Shown here: in pieces, positions 1 to 5,906 of the stretch
Numbering within the stretch: position 1 is the stretch's first letter
Layout of the letters: each line of letters starts with the position of its first letter
From: Lachnospiraceae bacterium UBA7598
Lineage (GTDB): Bacteria; Bacillota; Clostridia; Lachnospirales; Lachnospiraceae
Length of the DNA: 9,013 nt
NCBI GenBank assembly: GCA_002474415.1
Contig: DLQV01000114.1
Coordinates: 433-9,445, forward strand
Direction: 5' to 3'
Notes under the pieces: generated by a model
The model's input: the letters and a program-made list of their open reading frames with translations, nothing else
What the model was told of the DNA's origin: nothing
Databases searched by the model: none
Program-made: the position numbers and the translations under genes

Positions 1-408
1 CACGTTGTGGATTGCATCATCCAGTATGATATCAAACTGCACCAGATTCTTGGCGTTTCCCAGAATGATATTCTCCGGTGGAAATTCCGGAAATGCTGTA
101 AGAATCTGTTTTGCCCGGATTCCCATAAATGCCGGTGCTACCGCGGTGATAAAATAGACATCCGCAATTTCCATCAGGCGATACACCGCTTTTTTATTCT
201 TCTCCGGAACCTGCTGGCGTGCATAGAGTTCTTCGTCCTCATAAAATTCCTTGATAATGCCTGTACGCCCACGGTTTTCCCAGGTATCAATCTCCTCAAG
301 CCGAAGCGGCGGATCGATATGATATTTTTCGTTTGCCATGGCAATTGCAATACTGTTAAACGGTGCCGTCACATCGTCCCAGTCCAGTCCAATCTTCGGT
401 CTTAACAT
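1..408 (-). CDS. NT5C-type 5'-nucleotidase (HAD superfamily), C-terminus cut by window edge
   Basis: The reading frame is open from ATG at 408 down to base 1, giving 136 codons with no stop; the C-terminus is beyond the left edge. All four HAD motifs can be placed: motif I LDWDDVT (nucleophile Asp9, acid/base Asp11), motif II Thr88 in FITA, motif III Lys120 in GNAKNLV, and motif IV Asp130-Asp131 in IILDD. This order and the short cap between motifs I and II fit the 5'(3')-deoxyribonucleotidase-like NT5C family, which removes phosphate from (deoxy)nucleoside monophosphates in the cytoplasm. The substrate cannot be read from the sequence. Motif I has Asp where the family usually has Gly (DxDG), a mild departure. 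A GAAGGGGG-type ribosome site precedes the start. It lies 38 bases downstream of the slyD-like gene on the same strand with no terminator between, so co-transcription is likely. Confidence 0.8.
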   Translation of the reverse strand, partial: MLRPKIGLDWDDVTAPFNSIAIAMANEKYHIDPPLRLEEIDTWENRGRTGIIKEFYEDEELYARQQVPEKNKKAVYRLMEIADVYFITAVAPAFMGIRAKQILTAFPEFPPENIILGNAKNLVQFDIILDDAIHNV

Positions 409-446
409 CCACCCGTGCCCCCTTCTTTGCTGCTAAACCAGCTGAT

Positions 447-905
447 TTACTCCTCGACAGAAACCAGTTCAATGGTAAAATTCAGCTCTTTTCCTGCCAT
501 CTCGTGGTTTGCGTCAAATGTGATGGTGGTATCATCCTTGGATACTACTTTTACCGGGAATGGCTGTCCAGCGGCATTCTGCAGATAAACCTGCTGTCCG
601 GCTTCGAGTTCTTCTGCCCCCGGAAGCTGTGCCAGTTCCACTGTAAAAATAGCGTCCGGATCTGCCTGTCCGTACGCTTCCTCCGGCATCAGGTGAACCT
701 CTGTCGTCTGTCCGACTTCCATATTGGCAACTGCTACATCAAATCCTTTGATCATCATTCCTGCACCGCATACAAATTCCAATGGTTCTCCTCTGTCATA
801 GGAAGAATCAAACTGTGTTCCGTCGTTAAATGTGCCTCGATAATGTGTTCTGCATTTCTTTCCAACATTCTTTCCTTCGATGGTAGTGCTTTTTGTATTT
901 TCCAT
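447..905 (-). CDS. slyD: FKBP-type peptidyl-prolyl cis-trans isomerase, SlyD-like
   Basis: A 152-residue cytoplasmic prolyl isomerase and folding helper. The FKBP half is seen in HYRGTFNDGTQFDSS (residues 21-35) and LEFVCGAGMMIKGFD (42-56), followed by the EEAYG element (75-79). The insert-in-flap chaperone domain occupies about residues 75-128. The chain then returns to the FKBP fold with NHEMAGKELNFTIEL (133-147), a close version of the SlyD hallmark NHPLAGKxLxF. It has no signal peptide. It lacks the His/Cys-rich metal-binding tail of E. coli SlyD, as do many Gram-positive members. ATG at 905 is chosen because AGGAG lies 7 bases upstream (913-917); the longer in-frame extension would run back through the terminator and tRNA-Met. 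The gene sits directly downstream of a tRNA pair and their terminator, and just upstream of the nucleotidase gene on the same strand. Confidence 0.93.
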   Translation of the reverse strand: MENTKSTTIEGKNVGKKCRTHYRGTFNDGTQFDSSYDRGEPLEFVCGAGMMIKGFDVAVANMEVGQTTEVHLMPEEAYGQADPDAIFTVELAQLPGAEELEAGQQVYLQNAAGQPFPVKVVSKDDTTITFDANHEMAGKELNFTIELVSVEE

Positions 906-929
906 ATCGTTTCTCCTGTTCAGGTTTTT

Positions 930-966
930 ATAATATAATAAAAGCTTGTGATCTATGACCACAAGC
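930..966 (-). terminator. Rho-independent terminator of the tRNA pair
   Basis: On the minus strand GCTTGTG (966-960) pairs perfectly with CACAAGC (950-944) around a 9-base loop, and is followed by TTTTATTATATT. It starts 8 bases after the tRNA-Met discriminator base. The T tract is interrupted by A, so some readthrough into the slyD-like gene is possible. No convincing separate promoter for that gene is visible: TTGTGG with TATTAT at 18 bases is only a weak candidate. Confidence 0.7.
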
Positions 967-974
967 CTGTATAG

Positions 975-1048
975 TAGCGAGGGAGAGACTCGAACTCTCA
1001 ACCTCCCGGGTATGAACCGGACGCTCTAGCCAGTTGAGCCACCTCGCC
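975..1048 (-). tRNA. tRNA-Met (CAT), elongator type
   Basis: The minus strand folds into a full cloverleaf. Acceptor GGCGAGG pairs with CCTCGCT (1:72 is a G-T pair), the D stem is GCTC/GAGC, the anticodon stem is TCCGG/CCGGG with loop TTCATAC (anticodon CAT), and the T stem is GAGAG/CTCTC with loop TTCGAGT. The discriminator is A. The next bases are CTA, so the CCA end is not encoded and must be added after transcription. The G-T first pair and the D-arm and anticodon sequence resemble the Bacillus elongator tRNA-Met. Initiator tRNA would carry a 1:72 mismatch and three GC pairs below the anticodon loop. A tRNA-Ile2 (lysidine-modified CAT) is the alternative but fits less well. Confidence 0.93.
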
Positions 1049-1059
1049 ATATTTAGTTC

Positions 1060-1077
1060 CATCAGTTTTTTCTGATG
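1060..1077 (-). other. Hairpin in the tRNA-Val/tRNA-Met spacer
   Basis: In the transcript CATCAG, six A, then CTGATG form a perfect 6-bp stem-loop that starts 2 bases after the 3' end of tRNA-Val and ends 11 bases before tRNA-Met. It has no T tract on the transcribed strand, so it is not a terminator for this unit. It could help present the tRNA-Val 3' end for processing, which is an inference. Confidence 0.45.
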
Positions 1078-1079
1078 AA

Positions 1080-1152
1080 TGGGACCTACAGGGCTCGAAC
1101 CTGTGACCCTCTGCTTGTAAGGCAGATGCTCTCCCAGCTGAGCTAAGATCCC
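1080..1152 (-). tRNA. tRNA-Val (TAC)
   Basis: A complete cloverleaf on the minus strand. Acceptor GGGATCT pairs with AGGTCCC (one T-G pair), the D stem is GCTC/GAGC, the anticodon stem is TCTGC/GCAGA with loop CTTACAA (anticodon TAC, valine), and the T stem is ACAGG/CCTGT with loop TTCGAGC. The discriminator is A and no CCA is encoded. It is the first gene of a two-tRNA transcript, with tRNA-Met 31 bases downstream. Confidence 0.96.
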
Positions 1153-1187
1153 ATTTCGTGTTGGCCGCTCTCGCAACCGACTTCGTT

Positions 1188-1255
1188 AGTATATCGTACG
1201 AGAACGGATATGTCAACACTTTTTTTGAATTTTTGTATTTTTTGTATTTGTTGTA
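1188..1255 (-). promoter_or_regulatory. Strong sigma-A-type promoter of the tRNA operon, with A-tract upstream region
   Basis: On the minus strand a perfect -35 TTGACA (1216-1211) is followed after exactly 17 bases by TATACT (1193-1188), one base from the -10 consensus. Transcription should start near 1181, leaving a leader of about 28 bases before tRNA-Val. Immediately upstream, 1217-1255 is a run of A tracts (7, 5, 6 and 3 A) separated by TTC or TAC. This resembles the UP elements or bent DNA typical of stable-RNA promoters. The 1153-1297 stretch holds no gene beyond this. Confidence 0.88.
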
Positions 1256-1297
1256 ACTATTCCGAACAAATTCCCGTGCAGGATTGCCCCACACATC

Positions 1298-3739
1298 CTA
1301 TGCAAGCAACCGCTCCACCAGGCGCACACACTCCGCGGCATCCTTTGAATACCCATCGGCTCCGATCTCATCTGCAAAACTCTGTGTGATGCAGGCTCCT
1401 CCAATGATCACCTTGCTCTTGCAGCCTTTCTCCTTGCAAAGCTCCACAACATCCTGCATGCGCATCATCGTGGTGGTCATCAGTGCAGACAGCCCGATAA
1501 TCGCAGCATTTTCGCGAATTGCGGTATCCACGATATCTTCACACGGCACATCTTTTCCCATGTCAATCACGTTGTAGCCATAATTTTTCAACATCAAAAC
1601 AACCAGATTTTTCCCGATATCATGGATATCTCCCTCTACCGTTGCAATAACAAGGGTTGGCATCTCCTGTCCATCGTTCTTCTTCTCCAGCATCGGCTCA
1701 AGATAATCAATGGCAAGTTTCATGGTATTTGCACTGGCAATCAGCTGCGGCAGGAAATATTTTTTCTGTTCAAAAAACTCTCCGACTTTATTAATGGCGG
1801 CAATCAGCTGGTCATTGATAATCTCCTCCGGCTTTGCGCCGTCTGCAATCTCTTTTTTTACTTCATCTATGATGGTTCCTTTATTCCCTTTCAGAACCGC
1901 CGTCGTAACAGGATCCGCTTTTTCTTCTGCAGACGCTGCGCCACCCGCAGCACCTTCCTTTTTCACAACAACCGTCTCATATTTTGCCTTTTCCTCTGCC
2001 AGTTTATTCATACGCTCAATGTAGCGGATGTCACTGTCCGGACGGTGCAGCAACATGTCCGAAGCAAATGCGGCATTCATCAAAAGCTCCTGCGATGGAT
2101 TGGCAATCGCCATGGTAAGCCCCCGGCAGATGGCCATGGTAAGAAATGCCGTATTGACAAAACTCCTCTCCGGCAGACCAAACGAAATATTCGACAAACC
2201 GCAGATCGTCGGAAGCTTCTTTATATCTTTACAATAGGAAATGGTGTCATAACATTCTTTCGCAGCCTCCGGATTAGCTCCGATTGTGGCAACCAGCCCA
2301 TCCACGACAATATCTTCGTGTGCCATTCCCAGTTCCATGGCACGGTCATATACAGTATCGATAATCTCATGCTTTTCTTTGGCATCCTTTGGCAGTCCCT
2401 CATCGGAAAGCGGAAGCAGGACAAACATGGCCCCGTACTTTTTTGCCAGCGGAAGCATATGCTCGATTTTTTCTGTCTCAAGGGAAACGGAGTTGATCAG
2501 CGCTCTTCCCGGATAGACACGCAGCGCCTCTTCCATAACATCAATATGGCTGGTATCGAGGCAAAGCGGACAATCTACCGTCGCCGCAACTTCATAGATC
2601 ACCTGCTTCATCATTTCTTTTTCATCAATGCCGTTCATTCCCATATTAACGTCAAGAATGGCTGCCCCGTTTTCCTCCTGCGCCATTGCCATCTCACGCA
2701 CAAGATCCAGTTTTCCTTCGCGCAGTTCTGCCTGCAGTTTTTTCTTTCCGGTCGGATTGATCCGTTCCCCGACCACCAGGAAATTGCCATCCAGACAGAC
2801 TTCTACATTTTTGCGCTCGGACGCAAGAATCCTGCGATGAGATGCAAGCGGCTTGTGAAGTTCCATTCCCCGCGTTGCATCCGAGAGCGCTTTGATATGC
2901 TTTTCCGTCGTACCACAGCATCCACCCACAATGGCTGCTCCCGCTTTTACGAGTGCCACGCCTGCCTCGGCAAATTCTTCCGGCGTCATGCGGTACACCG
3001 TTTTCTTTCCCTCAAGCTCCGGGAGTCCGGCATTTGGCTTTGCGATGAGTGGAATCGTAGCATATTCCGCCATCTTTTCCACCAGAGGTACCATCTCCAT
3101 CGGACCGGTGGAACAGTTTACACCGATCGCATCCACGCCCAGAGACTGCAATACGACCACTGCAGTCTCCGGCGGAGTTCCAAATAATGTACGTCCGTCT
3201 TCGTTATAGGTAAGTGTAACCATAATTGGAAGATCACAGACTTCCCGGATTGCCAGCACAGCCGCACGGCTTTCCTGCAGGCTCATCATTGTCTCTACCA
3301 CAAACAGATCCACCCCTGCTTTTGCCAGCACCGATGCCTGTTCCTTGTATACCTCCACCAGTTCTTCAAACAACAGCTCCCCCATCGGAAACAGCTGCTG
3401 GCCGGTCATCGTCATGTCACCTGCAACCAGCGCTTTATCGCCCACCGCCTGCCGGGAAAGCTGTACCAGCTGCGTGTTGATTTCTTCCAGCCTGTCCTGC
3501 AGACCATATTCTTCCAGTTTGATCCGGTTCCCGGTAAACGTGGAGGCATATACGATATGGCTGCCGGCTTTTACATACCGCCTCTGCAGATCGAGCAGCA
3601 CCTGCGGATTTTCCAGCACCCAGCTTTCCGGACACACGCCTATCGGCATACCGGCCTCCATCAGATTCGTTCCCGTTGCACCATCTAAAATAACCGGACC
3701 ATGTTCCCTGATAAATCCGGCAAATTCTGTCTTTGTCAT
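1298..3739 (-). CDS. metH: Cobalamin-dependent methionine synthase (homocysteine methyltransferase), lacking the activation domain
   Basis: An 813-residue cytoplasmic enzyme that moves a methyl group from methyltetrahydrofolate, via cob(I)alamin, to homocysteine. Domains in order: a homocysteine-binding barrel (about 1-300) with the zinc ligands Cys209 in GVNCSTGP and Cys274-Cys275 in GGCCGTTE; a pterin-binding barrel (about 318-570) with GERINPTG at 324-331, DVNMG at 363-367 and LDTSH at 394-398; a flexible Ala/Glu linker (595-610); a B12 cap helical domain (about 610-690); and a B12-binding domain (about 694-813) with EGDIHDIGKN at 702-711, where His706 is the lower cobalt ligand. E. coli MetH (about 1200 residues) has a C-terminal SAM-binding reactivation domain that is absent here, as in many Clostridia and Thermotoga; a separate activation protein is expected elsewhere. 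ATG at 3739 follows GAGG at 8 bases. The stop is TAG. It is divergent from the HAD gene. No SAM riboswitch or T-box is visible in the 121-base upstream gap. Confidence 0.97.
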   Translation of the reverse strand: MTKTEFAGFIREHGPVILDGATGTNLMEAGMPIGVCPESWVLENPQVLLDLQRRYVKAGSHIVYASTFTGNRIKLEEYGLQDRLEEINTQLVQLSRQAVGDKALVAGDMTMTGQQLFPMGELLFEELVEVYKEQASVLAKAGVDLFVVETMMSLQESRAAVLAIREVCDLPIMVTLTYNEDGRTLFGTPPETAVVVLQSLGVDAIGVNCSTGPMEMVPLVEKMAEYATIPLIAKPNAGLPELEGKKTVYRMTPEEFAEAGVALVKAGAAIVGGCCGTTEKHIKALSDATRGMELHKPLASHRRILASERKNVEVCLDGNFLVVGERINPTGKKKLQAELREGKLDLVREMAMAQEENGAAILDVNMGMNGIDEKEMMKQVIYEVAATVDCPLCLDTSHIDVMEEALRVYPGRALINSVSLETEKIEHMLPLAKKYGAMFVLLPLSDEGLPKDAKEKHEIIDTVYDRAMELGMAHEDIVVDGLVATIGANPEAAKECYDTISYCKDIKKLPTICGLSNISFGLPERSFVNTAFLTMAICRGLTMAIANPSQELLMNAAFASDMLLHRPDSDIRYIERMNKLAEEKAKYETVVVKKEGAAGGAASAEEKADPVTTAVLKGNKGTIIDEVKKEIADGAKPEEIINDQLIAAINKVGEFFEQKKYFLPQLIASANTMKLAIDYLEPMLEKKNDGQEMPTLVIATVEGDIHDIGKNLVVLMLKNYGYNVIDMGKDVPCEDIVDTAIRENAAIIGLSALMTTTMMRMQDVVELCKEKGCKSKVIIGGACITQSFADEIGADGYSKDAAECVRLVERLLA

Positions 3740-3753
3740 TTTGCATTCCTCAC

Positions 3754-3782
3754 TTGCAGTTTTGTTTCGTTCTATTTATAAT
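3754..3782 (+). promoter_or_regulatory. Probable promoter of the HAD phosphatase gene
   Basis: TTGCAG (3754-3759) lies exactly 17 bases before a perfect TATAAT (3777-3782) on the plus strand, giving a predicted start near 3789 and a leader of about 70 bases. The -35 matches consensus only in TTG. It lies in the divergent gap shared with metH, whose own promoter I could not place. Confidence 0.5.
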
Positions 3783-3800
3783 AATACCGCAGATTATTTC

Positions 3801-3813
3801 TACGTCATACGTA
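3801..3813. repeat. Short perfect inverted repeat in the metH/HAD divergent gap
   Basis: TACGT, CAT, ACGTA forms 5-bp inverted arms around a 3-base centre. It lies just downstream of the probable plus-strand start site and upstream of metH on the other strand. This is a plausible place for an operator, but the repeat is short and could be chance. Confidence 0.25.
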
Positions 3814-3860
3814 ACAATATCATACCTTATCACAGAAAAAAAAGAAAGTGAGAATCTATC

Positions 3861-4700
3861 ATGAAAGACATAAAATTAGTTGCATTAGATCTCGACGGTA
3901 CGCTTTTTGACAACAACAGCCAGATCAGCGAGCGCAATCTTGCGGCAATCCGCAGCATTACGGACAAAGGTATCCATGTCGTGATTTCTACCGGCCGCCC
4001 GTTTGAGGGAATTCCATTTGACCAGATCAAAGGCACCGGGATCAACTATGCCATCACCGCAAACGGCAGCGGAATCTATGAGATTTCCACCGGAAAATGT
4101 CTGTATGAAAATGCCATGGATGAAGAGCTGGTCACCCCGATTTTAAACTTCCTTCTTACACGTGATATCCATATGGATGCATTTATCGGCGGAAAAGGCT
4201 ACACTCCGGTCCAGTGTGTAAAAACCGCACAAAAACTGACCGTGCCTTCTTCGATCAAAAAATATATTATCACCACCCGCACGCGGCTGGACAATATCTT
4301 ACAGTTTATCCATGAAAATCAGTTAAAGGTTCAGAAAATGACACTGAATTTCTATCCTGCAGCCGACGGAACACTCATTGACCGCGAAATCGTCCGCAAA
4401 TTTCTCGTATCCAATCCGTCAATTGCCACCGTCTGCGGCGGATACAACAACCTGGAATTCACACGTGCAGATGCCAACAAGGGCGTTGGATTACAAAAAC
4501 TTGCCGAAATTCTCGGTGTCGATCCGGATGCCACAATGGCAATCGGTGACACCGAAAATGATCTGGCCATCATCGAAGCTGCCGGTATCGGTGTCGCAAT
4601 GGGAAATGCTACCGATGCCGTCAAAGCCAGGGCAGATTATGTCACCACAACGAATACGAAAGACGGTGTGGCAGCGGCCATCAAGCATTTTATCCCGTAA
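3861..4700 (+). CDS. Cof-type HAD-IIB family phosphatase
   Basis: A 279-residue cytoplasmic Mg-dependent phosphatase. The family acts mostly on sugar phosphates and other small phosphorylated metabolites, and the substrate of this member cannot be told. Motif I is ALDLDGTLF (nucleophile Asp10, Asp12), motif II is STGRP (Thr44), motif III is Lys207 in ANKGVGL, and motif IV is GDTENDL (Asp230, Asp234). The long C2-type cap between residues about 85 and 195 is typical of the IIB/Cof class, and the length matches the family. ATG at 3861 follows GTGAG at 8 bases. The stop TAA is 2 bases from the stop of the convergent desulfurase gene. It appears to be a single-gene unit. Confidence 0.94.
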   Translation: MKDIKLVALDLDGTLFDNNSQISERNLAAIRSITDKGIHVVISTGRPFEGIPFDQIKGTGINYAITANGSGIYEISTGKCLYENAMDEELVTPILNFLLTRDIHMDAFIGGKGYTPVQCVKTAQKLTVPSSIKKYIITTRTRLDNILQFIHENQLKVQKMTLNFYPAADGTLIDREIVRKFLVSNPSIATVCGGYNNLEFTRADANKGVGLQKLAEILGVDPDATMAIGDTENDLAIIEAAGIGVAMGNATDAVKARADYVTTTNTKDGVAAAIKHFIP

Positions 4701-4702
4701 TT

Positions 4703-5848
4703 TCACACGCCGCGCAGCAGTTCGATATTTTTCTTTAAAGCTGCAATGACTGCATCGACCTGCCGGCGGTCGGTCTCCCTTCCCATGGTAAAGCGTACAC
4801 TGCCCGGTGCATAGTTTCCGGGTACGTGTATGGCTTCAATCACATGGGAGATCCGCGTCTGTCCGGTATTGCACGCAGATCCTGCGGAAGCACAGATTCC
4901 GTCTTCTTCGAGAAGCACCAGAAGGGAGGTCGCATCAATCCCCGCAAAACTGAAATTCACATTTCCCGGCAGGCGCTTATGCGGATGTCCATTCAACCTT
5001 CCCTGCGGAATCTCCCGCAATACCCGCTCCACAAAATAATTACGCAGCCGCACAATCCGCGGACGTACGACCTGCATCTCTTCCACTGCAATTTCAAGTG
5101 CCTTTGCCATCCCCACAATTCCTGCCACATTCTCAGTTCCTGCCCGCTTGCCGTTTTCCTGACTGCCTCCGTGAATATACGACGGCAGATCACGGTCTTT
5201 TCTCACAAACAAAAAGCCAACCCCTTTCGGGCCGTGAAATTTATGTGCGCTTGCACTCAGATAATCCACCGGAAGCTGGTTCATGGAAAGCGGAATCTGC
5301 CCGACCGCCTGCACCGCATCGGTGTGAAACAACGTTTTCGTCCCCCGCAGCATAGATGCAACCGCATCCAGCGGTTCGATCGTTCCAATCTCGTTATTTC
5401 CCGTCATAACGGAAACCAATGTGGTATCTTCCCGCAATACCTCCCGCAGCTGTGCCAGATCAATCACTCCGTATGCATCGACATCCAGATAAGTCAGTTC
5501 ATATCCCAGTTTCTCCAGATATTCACATGAGCGCAGCACCGCATGATGTTCGATTTTGCTTGTGATCACATGTTTTCCTTTTGCCTTTTTCTCCGCCGCC
5601 ACGTTTTTGATTACCCAGTTATCCGATTCGCTTCCCCCGGATGTAAAAAAAATCTCCTCCGGCTTTGCCCGGATCAGCATGGCGATCTGTTCTCTTGCCC
5701 CTTCTAATGCCTCCCGTGTGCGGCGCCCCATTTCGTAGGATGTGGAGGCGTTTCCATATTCTTCCATGAGATATGGCTCCATAGCCTGGCGCACCTGCGG
5801 AAGCATTTCGGTTGTGGCCGCATGATCCATATAGATTTTACAGCTCAT
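4703..5848 (-). CDS. nifS: NifS/IscS-type cysteine desulfurase (PLP-dependent)
   Basis: A cytoplasmic class V aminotransferase-fold enzyme that converts cysteine to alanine and a protein persulfide, supplying sulfur for Fe-S clusters or tRNA thiolation. From the start used here (MSCKIY, 381 residues), YMDHAATT lies at 6-13, GGSESDN at 71-77, EHHAV at 100-104, HTDAVQ at 175-180 with the PLP-ring Asp177, SAHKFHGPKG with the PLP lysine Lys203, and GSACNTGQ with the catalytic persulfide Cys326. The frame extends upstream to ATG at 5860 and 5872 (389 residues). Neither suits: 5872 has no ribosome site, and 5860 directly abuts the GAGGGG that lies 12 bases before 5848, so 5848 is preferred with moderate confidence. 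No iscU or thiI partner lies beside it; both neighbours are on the opposite strand, so it is probably expressed alone. Confidence 0.94.
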   Translation of the reverse strand: MSCKIYMDHAATTEMLPQVRQAMEPYLMEEYGNASTSYEMGRRTREALEGAREQIAMLIRAKPEEIFFTSGGSESDNWVIKNVAAEKKAKGKHVITSKIEHHAVLRSCEYLEKLGYELTYLDVDAYGVIDLAQLREVLREDTTLVSVMTGNNEIGTIEPLDAVASMLRGTKTLFHTDAVQAVGQIPLSMNQLPVDYLSASAHKFHGPKGVGFLFVRKDRDLPSYIHGGSQENGKRAGTENVAGIVGMAKALEIAVEEMQVVRPRIVRLRNYFVERVLREIPQGRLNGHPHKRLPGNVNFSFAGIDATSLLVLLEEDGICASAGSACNTGQTRISHVIEAIHVPGNYAPGSVRFTMGRETDRRQVDAVIAALKKNIELLRGV

Positions 5849-5893
5849 ATTCTGCACCATCCCCTCATACAATAGTTATCAAGTTTTCCATTT

Positions 5894-5906
5894 GGAGTTC
5901 CCATTG
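5894..5906 (+). promoter_or_regulatory. Ribosome binding site that fixes a TTG start for the flippase
   Basis: GGAG (5894-5897), six bases, then TTG at 5904. An earlier in-frame TTG at 5892 would place this GGAG inside the gene and has no ribosome site of its own, so translation most likely starts at 5904. The 5849-5903 gap is shared with the divergent desulfurase gene. A TACAAT at 5868-5873 could be a plus-strand -10, but no good -35 pairs with it. Confidence 0.65.

Noticed and set aside
363..938. Plus-strand open frame opposite the slyD-like gene
   Set aside because: It overlaps a well-supported gene on the other strand, and its product is Cys- and Phe-rich without motifs.
975..1048. Reading the CAT-anticodon tRNA as initiator tRNA or tRNA-Ile2
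   Set aside because: The 1:72 G-T pair and the anticodon stem TCCGG/CCGGG fit elongator tRNA-Met. There is no 1:72 mismatch or run of three GC pairs as in initiators, and overall similarity is to elongator Met.
1264..1297. Possible hairpin terminator just after the metH stop
   Set aside because: The best stem needs two adjacent G-T pairs and has no T tract on the minus strand.
1622..3187. A long open frame (521 codons) on the plus strand, antisense to metH
   Set aside because: Its translation is rich in Cys, His, Arg and Phe with no recognisable domain or ribosome site, and it lies wholly opposite a clear metH. It is a by-product of metH codon usage.
3740..3860. SAM riboswitch, T-box or cobalamin riboswitch upstream of metH
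   Set aside because: The gap is only 121 bases, is shared with a divergent gene, and shows none of the conserved cores or a terminator hairpin.
5849..5872. Upstream ATG at 5872 for the desulfurase (389 residues)
   Set aside because: No ribosome site precedes it, and the extra eight residues are not part of the family, whose members begin just before the YMDHAATT motif.
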